A DNA stretch of 64,000 nt. It comes from Candidatus Tectimicrobiota bacterium. Its GTDB lineage: Bacteria; Tectomicrobia; Entotheonellia; Entotheonellales; Entotheonellaceae. A program made the translations under genes and the position numbers. The DNA lies in the NCBI GenBank assembly GCA_026005175.1, contig BPKO01000004.1, forward strand, positions 1 to 64,000, read 5' to 3'. The notes under the pieces are model-generated. The model was not told where the DNA came from. It did no database searches and saw nothing but the letters and a program-made list of their open reading frames with translations. Every line of letters begins with the position of its first letter. Within the stretch, counting starts at the first letter, position 1. Shown here in pieces: positions 19,397-28,245 of this stretch.

Positions 19397-20487
19397 GCTA
19401 CGAGAACCATCGCTACGTGCTGATGACGGTGGACCCCGTCCATATTGGGACGGGCGGGATGCGGCTGGGGCGGGTGGACCTGAGCATCGTGCGCGAGCCG
19501 GGGACGAACCTCCCCAAGATTCCCGGGACCGCGCTGCATGGGGCCGTCCGCTCCTACGCCGCCCACCGCTACGGAAAGCCCCGCTGTGCGGGACTAGGCC
19601 AAACCCGGGATGGCAGAGGGGGCCACTGCGGCCGCCCCACCTGCCCTATTTGCTACACCTTCGGCTACGTCGGGGGCGAGGACACAGCTCAAGCCCACTC
19701 CGGCGTGGTCACCCTTACCGACGCCCGCATTCTCCTTTTCCCTGTCTACTCCATGGTCGGGCCGCTCTGGGTGACGAGCCCCTCGACCCTCGAGGACTTC
19801 GGCGCTGGGAGCCAGACGGTCGACGAGGGAAAGGCCAAGTGGCCGAAGGACCTCACGAGCCAGCAGCACCTCAACCTGGGCTGGCTCATGGTGGAGAAGG
19901 AAGCGAACCTCAACGTCTCGAATCTCAATCTCCCCCAGAAGCAGGCTGTTCGCGACCGCATCGTGCTGATCTCTGACAAGCTCTTCACCCACGTGGTGAA
20001 CTCCAATCTGGAGGTGCGCACCTCGGTGAGCCTCAACCCCGAGACGGGCGCGGCGGAGGAGGGCGCCCTCTTCACCTACGAGGCCATCCCACGGGCCACG
20101 TTCCTGTGGCTGGACGTGATCGTAGATGACCACCGCGGGGAGTTCCCCAACGAAGAGCGTCTGAAGCAGTGGGAGCAAACGCTAGAGGACGACGATGCCG
20201 ACGCGAAGAAGGCGCTTCTCAAGAGCTGGCGCTTGTTGAAGCCAAGCGACGAAAGCGACGAACAGAAGCTGGAAGAGGCCCTTCAAAGGGCGGAGCGCTG
20301 GCTTCGCGAGGAAAAAACGCAAGAACAGGAGCAGGAAAAGTGGCGCTGGAAGATGTCCACGATGAACGGCGTTGAGCAGACTTCGGGCGGGATCGTCGCC
20401 GCCGGGCTGGAGTGGGCAAAAGATCTGGGCATCGGAGGGATGGGCACGCGGGGCTTCGGGCGCGTGCGCAAGGTGGCGGAGGTCTAA
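19393..20487 (+). CDS. cmr4: Type III backbone RAMP Cmr4 (Cas7)
   Basis: This 364-residue protein is a Cmr4-type Cas7 that builds the backbone and cuts target RNA at 6-nt steps. The start MTVDPVHIGTGG, then GRVDLSIVREPG and LPKIPGTALHGAVRS, matches Cmr4. D29 in GRVDLSIVRE lines up with the catalytic Asp of Pyrococcus Cmr4, so RNA cleavage should be intact. A Cys/His cluster follows (CAGLG, HCGRPTCPICYTFGY). The C-terminal part has a Glu/Lys-rich charged stretch (about 255-325), then GMGTRGFGRV. It overlaps the cas10 stop by ATGA, indicating translational coupling. The frame is intact. Confidence 0.93.
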   Translation: MSYENHRYVLMTVDPVHIGTGGMRLGRVDLSIVREPGTNLPKIPGTALHGAVRSYAAHRYGKPRCAGLGQTRDGRGGHCGRPTCPICYTFGYVGGEDTAQAHSGVVTLTDARILLFPVYSMVGPLWVTSPSTLEDFGAGSQTVDEGKAKWPKDLTSQQHLNLGWLMVEKEANLNVSNLNLPQKQAVRDRIVLISDKLFTHVVNSNLEVRTSVSLNPETGAAEEGALFTYEAIPRATFLWLDVIVDDHRGEFPNEERLKQWEQTLEDDDADAKKALLKSWRLLKPSDESDEQKLEEALQRAERWLREEKTQEQEQEKWRWKMSTMNGVEQTSGGIVAAGLEWAKDLGIGGMGTRGFGRVRKVAEV

Positions 20488-20489
20488 CG

Positions 20490-20957
20490 ATGAGCACGCT
20501 CAATCTCGACAAGCTGGCCGCCGAGCGGGCCCAGGCCGTCGTTGCCGACGTTCAAGCGGGCATCCCCGGCGTGCGGAAGCCCGTGGAGACGCTGGAGCGC
20601 CTGGCCACCAAGACCCTGGGCGTGCTCCAGGCGCAGGGCATCTACGCCATGTTGCTCTTCCTCTTCTCCCGAAGCAGCGATGAGGAGAAGGTCGCGCCCC
20701 TCATTCGGGGCCAGCTCTTCGAGGCCCTCAAGGCGTTGCCCGGCTTCCAGGGCAACAACAAGATCCGGGCGCTGAGCGAGGCCACCGAGGCACAGCAGGC
20801 GCTCAAGGTCTACAGCGACCACGTGCTCGACAACCTCGACACCCTCCTCCTGGTGCGGGATCTGTACGAGCAGACGCTGATCTACACCCGCTTCGGGGCC
20901 AAGGCGGCCAAGGCGGCAGTGGAAACCCAGGAGGAATCAACGGGCGCGGAGGCTTAG
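20490..20957 (+). CDS. cmr5: Type III small subunit Cmr5 (Cas11)
   Basis: This 155-residue, nearly all-helical protein matches Cmr5, the small subunit that forms the inner filament of the complex. It contains LNLDKLAAERAQAVVADVQ, a long KTLGVLQAQGIYAMLLFLFS segment and a C-terminal LYEQTLIYTRFGAKAAKA helix. The ATG is two bases after the cmr4 stop (TAACGATG). It is slightly longer than typical Cmr5 because of an acidic C-terminal tail (EESTGAEA). Confidence 0.88.
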   Translation: MSTLNLDKLAAERAQAVVADVQAGIPGVRKPVETLERLATKTLGVLQAQGIYAMLLFLFSRSSDEEKVAPLIRGQLFEALKALPGFQGNNKIRALSEATEAQQALKVYSDHVLDNLDTLLLVRDLYEQTLIYTRFGAKAAKAAVETQEESTGAEA

Positions 20958-21830
20958 ATGGGCTGGACGCATTATACCCTGAGCTTCCGGCTCCTCAGCC
21001 CCTTGCACGTGGGCCATCGCCGGATGGGCAACCTCATGCAGACAAAGCCCTACGTGCCGGGCAAGCCCCTCTGGGCGGCGCTTACCACCCGTCTCACTCG
21101 CGATCGGAATCGCTCCAATGCCCCAGGCCGGGAGGACTATAGGCGTGTCGGCGAGGCCTTAATGAAATACTTCCGCTTCGGGTACTTGTGGCCCTCGCTC
21201 GACGGGAAGAGCCCCTGCTTCCCCTGGGCGCACGAGGCGTTCGAGTACACGTTTCTGGGGAGCTACATGAGCACGGCGCTCGACTACGGCCGCCAGGCCG
21301 CCGAGGAGGGCGCTCTCCACGAGGTGGAGTTCCTCTCGCCCTACACCCCCGAGGGACGGCCCGTTTTCCTGGTGGGCGACCTCTGGGTGCGCGAAGAGGC
21401 CCTGTCCGCCGAGAACGCCGACAACCAAGAGAAAGAAGAGCTAAAAGCCTGGCGGGAAGCGCTCGGGCGGATCCAGCTGGGCGGGGAGCGCAACTACGGC
21501 TGGGGACGGGTACGGCTCCTCTCGGACCTTAAGGAGGGTCGCCTGGAGCGGGGCCACACGGTGACGGGCTTCCGCTGGGAAGTCCACAATGAGGAGGTCG
21601 TCCTCCGACTCCCGGAAGGGAGCCGCCTGCCGGCGCACTCCCTGATCGCCGACGGAACGATAGAGGGCCCGGTGGAGGTGCTCAACGGCTGGGAACACAA
21701 GTTGGAGGCGTCCGAGAGGAGGTGGCAACTAGCCGAGGCAAAGCCGGCCTACGCACCGGGAACCCGGGTGGTCAAGCAGGGTGAGTTGCCCCTCGTCGTC
21801 CGGCCTTGGGGATGGCTCGCCTCCCCGTAA
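20958..21830 (+). CDS. Type III Cas5-like RAMP protein (Cmr3-position)
   Basis: A 290-residue RAMP protein beginning right after the cmr5 stop. It has the first RAMP strand SFRLLSPLHVGHRR, a conserved YVPGKPLWAALTTRL helix, and the Gly-rich loop GGERNYGWGRVRLL. Every type III complex needs a Cas5-family subunit to hold the crRNA 5' handle, and this is the only candidate in the operon. It is short compared with Cmr3 and diverged, as in other Csx11-type loci. It is the last gene of the operon. No Csm6/Csx1-type nuclease follows. Confidence 0.8.
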   Translation: MGWTHYTLSFRLLSPLHVGHRRMGNLMQTKPYVPGKPLWAALTTRLTRDRNRSNAPGREDYRRVGEALMKYFRFGYLWPSLDGKSPCFPWAHEAFEYTFLGSYMSTALDYGRQAAEEGALHEVEFLSPYTPEGRPVFLVGDLWVREEALSAENADNQEKEELKAWREALGRIQLGGERNYGWGRVRLLSDLKEGRLERGHTVTGFRWEVHNEEVVLRLPEGSRLPAHSLIADGTIEGPVEVLNGWEHKLEASERRWQLAEAKPAYAPGTRVVKQGELPLVVRPWGWLASP

Positions 21831-21842
21831 AGGGAAGGCGAG
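21816..21842. terminator. Hairpin between convergent genes
   Basis: CTCGCC (21816-21821) pairs with GGCGAG (21837-21842), with additional CC/GG pairing inside. It spans the stop of the last type III gene and precedes the convergent decarboxylase gene. No T-run follows, so intrinsic termination is uncertain. Confidence 0.35.
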
Positions 21843-21879
21843 GATGAGGCACCTTTCCCCTCAACTGTGGTGCGGGCAG

Positions 21880-22449
21880 TTAGCGCGCAGACGCCAACGC
21901 CTCCATGAGCCGCCGGGCGCGCTCGGGCGCCGGCAGGCGCTGCAGCGGCGCGGTGGGCGGTTCGGGCGCCACGCGCAGGGTGACAAAGAGCGGGCCGGGC
22001 TCGCGCCGCAGGGCGGGCAGCGCCGCGGCAAAGGCCTCGAGCGCCGCAAAGTCGTACGCCTTGGCAATGCCGGCGGCACGCGCCAGGCCGGCAAAGTCCA
22101 GGGTCGCGGTGCCGGGGATGGGCTGGCCGCCGGTGACCTCGTAGACGTTGTTCTGGAAGACAAAGACCACCAAGTTGGGGGGCGCCTGCTGGGCGATGGT
22201 GACCAGCTGCCCCAGGTTCATCAGCATGCTGCCGTCGCCGTTGAGCACCCAGACGCGGCGCTCGGGATGCGCCAGGGCCAGCCCCAGGGCAATGCCGGTG
22301 GCATGCCCCATGCCGGTGCCCGAGGAATCAAAGTCGAGCGGGTGCTGCGAAAAGCGCGGCCACTCGCGGGCAGCCATCATGGCGGTGACCACGATCTCGT
22401 CGGTGCGGGCGGCAGCCAGCTGCTTGAGGACCTCGCTGCGCGACATCAT
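21880..22449 (-). CDS. TPP-dependent decarboxylase, beta (PP-domain) subunit
   Basis: This 189-residue protein has the thiamine pyrophosphate-binding signature of the PP domain: GMGHATGIALGLAL, then NGDGSMLMNLGQLV and FVFQNNVYEVTG, which coordinate Mg and the diphosphate (GDGS...NN). With the gene upstream it forms the split two-subunit arrangement of sulfopyruvate decarboxylase (ComD/ComE) and phosphonopyruvate decarboxylase relatives. The real start is one of two ATGs at 22449/22446. The frame stays open further upstream but out of family. No coenzyme M or phosphonate gene is adjacent, so the 2-oxoacid substrate is open. Confidence 0.85.
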   Translation of the reverse strand: MMSRSEVLKQLAAARTDEIVVTAMMAAREWPRFSQHPLDFDSSGTGMGHATGIALGLALAHPERRVWVLNGDGSMLMNLGQLVTIAQQAPPNLVVFVFQNNVYEVTGGQPIPGTATLDFAGLARAAGIAKAYDFAALEAFAAALPALRREPGPLFVTLRVAPEPPTAPLQRLPAPERARRLMEALASAR

Positions 22450-22462
22450 GGGCGGCTTCCTC

Positions 22463-22960
22463 CTACGCCTCGTATTCCCGGCAGATGAGCACCGCCACCG
22501 GCGCCTGGCGCTGGCGGCTGTCGGCAAAGGCCTGCGGGATCTGGTCGACGTCGGCGTCGGTGTCGACCAGCACGTAGGGAATGCCCCAGGCCCGCAGGAT
22601 GGGCTCGGTATAGACCGCCGCCGTGTCCACCGGCTGGCGGCCGGCACGCATGCCGTGGTAGCCGCGGTAGCCGATGAGCAGCAGCAGGGGCAGGCGCAGG
22701 GTGAGAAAGGTGCCGCGCAGCACGTCGCCCGACTCGAAAAAGCCGGTGTTCTGGATGAGCACCACCGGCGTCTTGCCGCCCAGGTGCAGGCCGGCGGCAA
22801 TGCCAAAGGCCTCGCCCTCGCGGCACACCGGCACCAGGGTGAGCTGGGGCACGGCACGCAGCGCGTCGTACATGAAGCGCGACTCGCTGTCGGGCAGCCA
22901 CACCACGTGCGTCACGCCACACTTCTGCAACGCTTCGACAATGAGGTGGGAGCGAGCCAT
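22463..22960 (-). CDS. TPP-dependent decarboxylase, alpha (PYR-domain) subunit
   Basis: This 165-residue protein matches the pyrimidine-binding half: LQKCGVTHVVWLPDSESRF, then PVCREGEAFGIAAGLHLGG with the glutamate (E in REGEA) that activates TPP, and LIQNTGFFESG. It would pair with the beta subunit 13 bp downstream into one active enzyme. Both follow the zinc dehydrogenase gene, giving a leftward three-gene operon in which the dehydrogenase could oxidise or reduce the aldehyde product. That link is inferred from order only. Confidence 0.83.
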   Translation of the reverse strand: MARSHLIVEALQKCGVTHVVWLPDSESRFMYDALRAVPQLTLVPVCREGEAFGIAAGLHLGGKTPVVLIQNTGFFESGDVLRGTFLTLRLPLLLLIGYRGYHGMRAGRQPVDTAAVYTEPILRAWGIPYVLVDTDADVDQIPQAFADSRQRQAPVAVLICREYEA

Positions 22961-22973
22961 GGCCTTTTCTCCC

Positions 22974-24095
22974 TCACGCCAGCACCACCACCGGCTTGAT
23001 CTCGCGCCACTGCCGCATGGCTTCCAGGGCCTCGTTGATTTGTTCTAGCCGGTAGCGGTTGGACAGCAGCGCCTCGAAGCGAAAGCGCTCGCGGTTGTGC
23101 TTGAGGAACTGCAAGGCTTTGTAGTAGTGGTCGACGTCGCCCGACATCACCCCGAGCACGGTGAGCTGCTTTTCCACGATGAGCCGCGGCGCCAGCGCCA
23201 CCTCGTGCCCGCCCACCTGGCCGATGACCAGGTAGCGGCCGCCGCGGCGCAGCATGGCCACCCCCTCGGGAAAGGCGGTGGCGCCGCCGGAGACCTCGAT
23301 GACCACGTCGGCGCCGCGCCCCTCGGTGCAGGCGCGGATGTAGCGCAAGCGCTCGCGCGCATCGGGCATGGCGTCGAGGTCGAGGGTGTGGGTGACGCCC
23401 CACTGCCGGGCCACTTCCAGGCGCACGGCCGGCGCGCCGATGAGGATGACCTGGTGCACGCCGGCGCGCAAGGCCATGGCCGCAGCAAACAGGCCCAGAG
23501 GACCGGCTCCCTGGATGACCACCGTCTCGTAGTCCTCAAGGCGTCCCAGGCGGTCAAAGCCGTGCACCACGGTGCGCAGCGCGCAGCTGGCTGCCGAGGC
23601 CAGCTCGCTGGGCACCTCGTCGGGCACCTTGACGCGGCCAGAAGTGGGCCACACGTAGACGTACTCGGCAAAGCCGCCCACCAGGTAAGGCGGTTGCTGG
23701 CAGGAAGTGAACATGTACATGCGCCGACGCGGGCACAGCGTAGGCTGGTGCGTCACCGTGCAGGCGTAGCACTCGCCGCACGAAGCGTGCGTCCACACGA
23801 TGCGGTCGCCCTCGGCCAGCGGCTGGCCCACCGAGTCGCGGCTCACCCCGGGCCCCAGGCGCACCACGCGCCCCACCATCTCGTGCCCCAGCACCACGGG
23901 CAGCGGCAGGCGGTCGCGCACCCCCACCTCGCCTTGCCACAGGTGCACGTCCGAGCCACAGATAGAGGCCACTTCCGTGCGTACCAGCACCGCCCCCGGC
24001 TCGAGGGTTTCGGGAATGGGAAGCTCTCGGATCTCGAGCGGCTGCCCGAAAGCCACCAGGCACGCCGCACGGCTGCTCTTGGGAACGCTGGACAT
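22974..24095 (-). CDS. Zinc-dependent alcohol dehydrogenase (MDR family)
   Basis: This is a medium-chain dehydrogenase/reductase of about 373 residues. It shows the catalytic zinc site (CGSDVH, GHEMVGRV), a structural-zinc-like cysteine group (CGECYACTVTHQPTLC) and the Rossmann motif GAGPLGLFAAAMALRAG. The ATG at 24095 is preceded by AAGGAG at eight bases, so I prefer it to the upstream in-frame start at 24161. It leads the operon with the split decarboxylase. The substrate is unknown. Confidence 0.88.
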   Translation of the reverse strand: MSSVPKSSRAACLVAFGQPLEIRELPIPETLEPGAVLVRTEVASICGSDVHLWQGEVGVRDRLPLPVVLGHEMVGRVVRLGPGVSRDSVGQPLAEGDRIVWTHASCGECYACTVTHQPTLCPRRRMYMFTSCQQPPYLVGGFAEYVYVWPTSGRVKVPDEVPSELASAASCALRTVVHGFDRLGRLEDYETVVIQGAGPLGLFAAAMALRAGVHQVILIGAPAVRLEVARQWGVTHTLDLDAMPDARERLRYIRACTEGRGADVVIEVSGGATAFPEGVAMLRRGGRYLVIGQVGGHEVALAPRLIVEKQLTVLGVMSGDVDHYYKALQFLKHNRERFRFEALLSNRYRLEQINEALEAMRQWREIKPVVVLA

Positions 24096-24176
24096 GGCGC
24101 TTTTCTCCTTGCCGGGCGGGTCGCTACTTTCTGTGATACACGAGGCGGCGGTGCCCGGCACGCCCCAGCCGCCGGC

Positions 24177-24206
24177 TTGACCAGACCCACCACCCTATGG
24201 TAGGGA
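24177..24206 (+). promoter_or_regulatory. Candidate promoter of the LLM oxidoreductase
   Basis: TTGACC (24177-24182), 18 bases, then TAGGGA (24201-24206) lie 30 bp before the LLM gene ATG. The -10 is poor; this is the best match in the short divergent region. Confidence 0.3.
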
Positions 24207-24235
24207 AAAGGGCGTCTACGCTCAAGGAGCCGCGT

Positions 24236-25423
24236 ATGCGCTTTTACTGCTTTCACCTCATGCCCTGGCCCTACTTGCCCGCCGACTTTGCCCAGCGCTA
24301 CGACAGCGCCTGGGTCACCTGCCCCAACACCCTCTACGACCCCGAGCCGGGTCACGTGCTTTACAACCGCTACCTCGACGAGCTGGAGCTGGCCGACGCC
24401 CTGGGCTTCGAAGGGGTGTGCGTCAACGAGCATCACCAGAACGCCTACGGCCTGATGCCCTCACCCAACATCATGGCTGCTTGCTTGGCCCGCCGCACCC
24501 GCCAGGCCAAGCTGGTGATCCTGGGCAACGTGCTGCCCCTCTACGACCACCCCCAGCGGGTGGCCGAAGAAATTGCCATGCTCGACGTCATCACCCGGGG
24601 CCGTGTCATCTCCGGCATGGTGGTGGGCACGGGCATGGAGTACTTTTCGTACAACATCAACCCCACTTACGCCCGCGAGCGCTTTCACGAAGCGCACGAC
24701 CTCATCCTCAAAGCCTGGACCACCCCCGGGCCCTTTAGCTGGTTGGGCAAGCACTACCGCTTTCGTTACCTCAACCCGTGGCCCAAGCCTTACCAGAAGC
24801 CCCACCCGCCCATCTGGATTCCGGGCTCTGGCAGCCCCGAAACCATGGAATGGGTGGCGCAGAAGCGCTACACCTACATGGTGCTACCCACCCTGGCGCC
24901 TTTTGAGCTGCGGCGGCAAAGCGCCGCTTACTTCCGCGAGTGCTGCGAAAAAGCGGGCTACACGGCGCGGCACGAGCAGATCGGCTGGGGCATCGGCATC
25001 TACGTCGCCGAAACCGACGCCCAGGCGCGGCGCGAGTACGAGCCTCACTTCTGGTACTACGCCCGCAACCTGCTCAAAACGCCCCCCCAGCTCAGCCTGC
25101 CGCCCGGCCATACCTCGCTGCCTACCATGCTCAGCATGGCCGAGCGCCGCCTCAAGTCGCGCCCCGGTGGCCTGCGCACTTGGGAAGAGGTGGAAAAGGG
25201 CGGCTACGTGGTGGTAGGCAGTCCGGAAACGGTGCGCCAGCGCCTGGAGGCGTACGCCAAGGAGGTGGGTTTTGGCCTGCTCATCGCCAATTTCTCGGTG
25301 GGCAGCGTGCCCCACGAGCTGACGCGCAAGAGCATGACCCTGTTTGCCCAGGAGGTTATGCCCAAGCTGCGGCCCCTCAACACCGACCCGCCTGCCGCGG
25401 CCGATGCCGGAGGGACGCCGTGA
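24236..25423 (+). CDS. LLM-class flavin-dependent oxidoreductase
   Basis: This 395-residue luciferase-like monooxygenase family TIM barrel uses reduced FMN or F420. Typical elements are GFEGVCVNEHH early on, the substrate-loop stretch VAEEIAMLDVITRGRVISGMVVG, and GSPETVRQRLEAYAKEVGFG near the C-terminus. The ATG at 24236 has AAGGAG before it. It is translationally coupled to the following hydrolase (TGATG overlap at 25421-25425), so the pair may act on one substrate, for example an oxidative cleavage followed by hydrolysis. Family members this diverse do not allow a substrate call. Confidence 0.88.
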   Translation: MRFYCFHLMPWPYLPADFAQRYDSAWVTCPNTLYDPEPGHVLYNRYLDELELADALGFEGVCVNEHHQNAYGLMPSPNIMAACLARRTRQAKLVILGNVLPLYDHPQRVAEEIAMLDVITRGRVISGMVVGTGMEYFSYNINPTYARERFHEAHDLILKAWTTPGPFSWLGKHYRFRYLNPWPKPYQKPHPPIWIPGSGSPETMEWVAQKRYTYMVLPTLAPFELRRQSAAYFRECCEKAGYTARHEQIGWGIGIYVAETDAQARREYEPHFWYYARNLLKTPPQLSLPPGHTSLPTMLSMAERRLKSRPGGLRTWEEVEKGGYVVVGSPETVRQRLEAYAKEVGFGLLIANFSVGSVPHELTRKSMTLFAQEVMPKLRPLNTDPPAAADAGGTP

Positions 25424-26199
25424 TGCACGAAACCACCCTCGACCTGCGCGGCCTTCAGGTGCGGCTGCTACGCGGCGGCCGCGGCCTGCCGCTGCTGTAC
25501 CTGCACGACACCTTTACCCTCGCCTGGCTGCCGGTGCACAACCGCCTGGCCACGGCCTGCGAAGTCTTCTTTCCCGTGCATCCCGGCTGTGCCGGCGCCG
25601 CGGGCCTCGAGCACTTCGACGACCTGGAGGACCTGGTCTTTTATTACCTCGACCTGTGCGAGGCGCTGCACCTGGAGCGCCCCGTGCTCCTGGGCGCTTC
25701 GCTGGGCGGCTGGCTGGCCGCAGAAATGGCGGTGCGCTACAGCCACCTGCTGCGCGGCCTCGTGCTTGTCGGCGCCCTTGGCCTACACCTGCCTGCGGCG
25801 CCGGCCACCGACCTCTTCCGGCTCGACCCGGCGCAGGTGCGCGCCGCCCTCTTTGCCGACCCCACGGCGCCGCTGGCGCAGCGCCTGGTGCCTGACACCC
25901 CCGACCCGGCAGCGCTCCCGTCCCTGCTGCAGGCCCGCCAGATGCTGGCCCGCTTTGCCTGGCAGTTCCCCGACAACCCCAAGCTGGCCCGCTACCTCTA
26001 CCGCGTGCGCCTGCCCACCCTCATCGTCTGGGGCGCCCAAGACGGCGTGGTGCCGCCTGCCCACGGACAGGCCTACCAGGAGGCCATTGCCGGCTCGCAG
26101 CTGGTGGTGCTGCCGCAGTGCGGCCATCTGCCCCACGCCGAACAGCCCGAGGCCTTTGCCCGCGTGGTCCTGGACTGGCTGGCCCGCCTTACGCCCTGA
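25423..26199 (+). CDS. Alpha/beta-fold hydrolase
   Basis: This 258-residue hydrolase has the nucleophile elbow GASLGGWLA, the acid in VWGAQDGVVPP and the catalytic histidine in QCGHLPHAEQP. The oxyanion strand LPLLYLHDTF replaces the usual HGxP. It starts at the ATG overlapping the LLM gene stop. Its 3' end overlaps the convergent molybdopterin gene by 11 bp. Confidence 0.87.
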   Translation: MHETTLDLRGLQVRLLRGGRGLPLLYLHDTFTLAWLPVHNRLATACEVFFPVHPGCAGAAGLEHFDDLEDLVFYYLDLCEALHLERPVLLGASLGGWLAAEMAVRYSHLLRGLVLVGALGLHLPAAPATDLFRLDPAQVRAALFADPTAPLAQRLVPDTPDPAALPSLLQARQMLARFAWQFPDNPKLARYLYRVRLPTLIVWGAQDGVVPPAHGQAYQEAIAGSQLVVLPQCGHLPHAEQPEAFARVVLDWLARLTP

Positions 26200-28225
26200 C
26201 GCCGGGCAGCGCTGCCACCTCGACGCGGGCGTCGTTGAAGCAGGCGCCCTCGCTGAGATCGGCATAGTGTGCCGGCGCCAGCGCCGAAACCGTCTGGCCA
26301 TTGGGGCTGGTGCGCAACCAGGCGCCTTTGGGCGAGCAGACAACCCCGGGCCGCACCGCCTCGGTGATCCGCAGGCGCAGGTGCACCTCGCCTAGGTCGT
26401 TCCACACCCGCACCCACGTGCCGTGGCGCAGCTGCCGCGCCGCGGCGTCCTCGGGATGCATCTCCAGCCAGCCCTCGTCGCGCGACGGCAGGCTGCCAAA
26501 GGTGGAGTTGGTGCGCCACGCCGCCCCGGGAGAGATGAGAATCAGCGGGTAAGGGGAGGCCAGCGGCCGGTATACGGGCAAGGGCAGGCCGCAGGTGCGC
26601 TCGAGATAGGTGGAGTAAAGCTCGATCTTGCCACTGGGCGTGCGCGGAAAGACCGTCTGGAAGAGAATCGCCTCGTCGCCGGCAAAGGTCATCGACAGCG
26701 CCTGCTGCACCGGCAGCTGGCTGGGGCGGCAGCCCCCCAGGCGCGGGTCATCGCCGTCGAGCATCAGGTCCATGAGCTCGGCGTCGCTGGCCTCAAAGAC
26801 AGGGTCGCTGAAGCCAAAGCGCCGCGCCAGCCGCCGGAAGATCTCGGTGTTGGGGAGGGCTTCGCCTTGCGGCGGCAGCACCGCCTCGGCCCGCTGCAAG
26901 AAGTGGTGGCCGTAGGCGGGATAGAGGTCAGGGTGCTCGAAGTGCGAGCAGGCCGGCAGCACCACGTCGGCATAGCGGGCGGTATCGGTGAGCACCACGT
27001 CGCACACCACGGTAAAGAGGTCCTCGCGGGCCAGGCCGCGGCGCAGGGTATTCTGCTCCGGGTGGACGATGAGGGGGTTGTGGTTGTACACGAACAGCGC
27101 CTGGATGGGCGGCTGCAGGGTGGCATCGGTGAGGGCGCGCCCCACGCTCACGATGTTCAAGGTACGGGTGCCCGGCGGGCACAGCTCCGGCCCTTGCACG
27201 CGTTCGGGGGTTTTGGGAAAAGCGGCGCTGGCTCCCAGGAGAATGCCACCGCCGCGCACGCCGAACTTGCCTGCCAGCGCCGGCAGGGCAAAAATGGCCC
27301 GCAGGCCGCTGCCGCCGTTGCGGTTGCGCTCCGGGCCGTTGCCCGGGCAGATCACTGCCGGGGAAATGGCCTGGTAGAGGGCGGCAAGCTGGCGGATTTG
27401 GGCTTCTTCCACGCCGCAGAGGGCCGCTGCCTCGGCCACGGGAATGCGCCGTGCCTGCGCCAGAAAGGCCTCGGCCCCTAGCACGTGCTGCGCGATGAAG
27501 GCGTGGTCGAGGCCGCCGCGGCGCTCCAGCTCGGCGGCCAGGGCCCACGCCAGCACCACGTCGGTGCCGGGGCGAATGGCCAGGTGCAGGTCGGCACGGC
27601 GGGCAAGGGGAATGCGGCGCGGATCGACCACCACCAGCTTGGCGCCGCGCCGGCAGGCGGCGGCGATGAAAGGCAGCAGGTGCAACTGCGACACGGTGAC
27701 GTTGTTGCCCCACACGACGATCAGGCGGGCGTCGGCCACGTGTTCCGGCCGCATCAGCGGCACTGGGCCAAAGGTGCCCAGCCACGCCTGCTCTTTGACG
27801 CCGCCGCACAGGGGCCGGCGCGCCAGCTGCGAGGCGCCCAGGCGGTGGAAGAAGCGCCGGTCGAGTGAGCCCCCGGCCAGCAGGCCGTGCGGCCCGGCGT
27901 AGTTGAGGGGCAGGATGGCCTGCGGCCCGTATGCCTGGCAAATGGCCGTAAAGCGGGCGTAGATGAGGTCGAGCGCTTCCTCCCAGCTGAGGCGGCCAAA
28001 GCGGCCCTCGCCTTTGGCGCCCAGCCGCCGCAGGGGGGTCAGCAGGCGGTGCGGCCCGTGTACCAGCTGCGGGTAGCGGGTCACCTTGGCGCAGATGGCA
28101 CCGCGGGTAAGCGGGTTGGCGTACGAACCGCGCACGCTCACCAGCCTGCCGTTGTCTACCGTCACCGCCAGGCTACAGGTATCGGGGCAATCGAGCGGAC
28201 ACACGCTGGGCAGCCCTTGCGCCAT
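26189..28225 (-). CDS. Molybdopterin-dependent oxidoreductase (DMSO reductase family)
   Basis: This 678-residue protein starts with the [4Fe-4S] site CPLDCPDTC plus a fourth Cys in GAICAKV, continues with the MGD-binding fold (VVWGNNVTVSQLH, VVDPRR, CPGNGPERNRNG) and ends with the molydopterin dinucleotide domain (LHLRL..GVVCSPKGAW). No twin-arginine signal is present, so it is probably cytoplasmic. It resembles assimilatory/biosynthetic-type enzymes with an unknown substrate. It is the last gene of the leftward six-gene operon, 20 bp after the metallo-hydrolase. Confidence 0.9.
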   Translation of the reverse strand: MAQGLPSVCPLDCPDTCSLAVTVDNGRLVSVRGSYANPLTRGAICAKVTRYPQLVHGPHRLLTPLRRLGAKGEGRFGRLSWEEALDLIYARFTAICQAYGPQAILPLNYAGPHGLLAGGSLDRRFFHRLGASQLARRPLCGGVKEQAWLGTFGPVPLMRPEHVADARLIVVWGNNVTVSQLHLLPFIAAACRRGAKLVVVDPRRIPLARRADLHLAIRPGTDVVLAWALAAELERRGGLDHAFIAQHVLGAEAFLAQARRIPVAEAAALCGVEEAQIRQLAALYQAISPAVICPGNGPERNRNGGSGLRAIFALPALAGKFGVRGGGILLGASAAFPKTPERVQGPELCPPGTRTLNIVSVGRALTDATLQPPIQALFVYNHNPLIVHPEQNTLRRGLAREDLFTVVCDVVLTDTARYADVVLPACSHFEHPDLYPAYGHHFLQRAEAVLPPQGEALPNTEIFRRLARRFGFSDPVFEASDAELMDLMLDGDDPRLGGCRPSQLPVQQALSMTFAGDEAILFQTVFPRTPSGKIELYSTYLERTCGLPLPVYRPLASPYPLILISPGAAWRTNSTFGSLPSRDEGWLEMHPEDAAARQLRHGTWVRVWNDLGEVHLRLRITEAVRPGVVCSPKGAWLRTSPNGQTVSALAPAHYADLSEGACFNDARVEVAALPGVRA

Positions 28226-28245
28226 CGCGCTTCTCCTTGTCAGGC

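Noticed and set aside
16504-21830. A cyclic oligoadenylate signalling type III system
   Set aside because: GGDD is absent and no CARF-domain gene lies in the operon or nearby.
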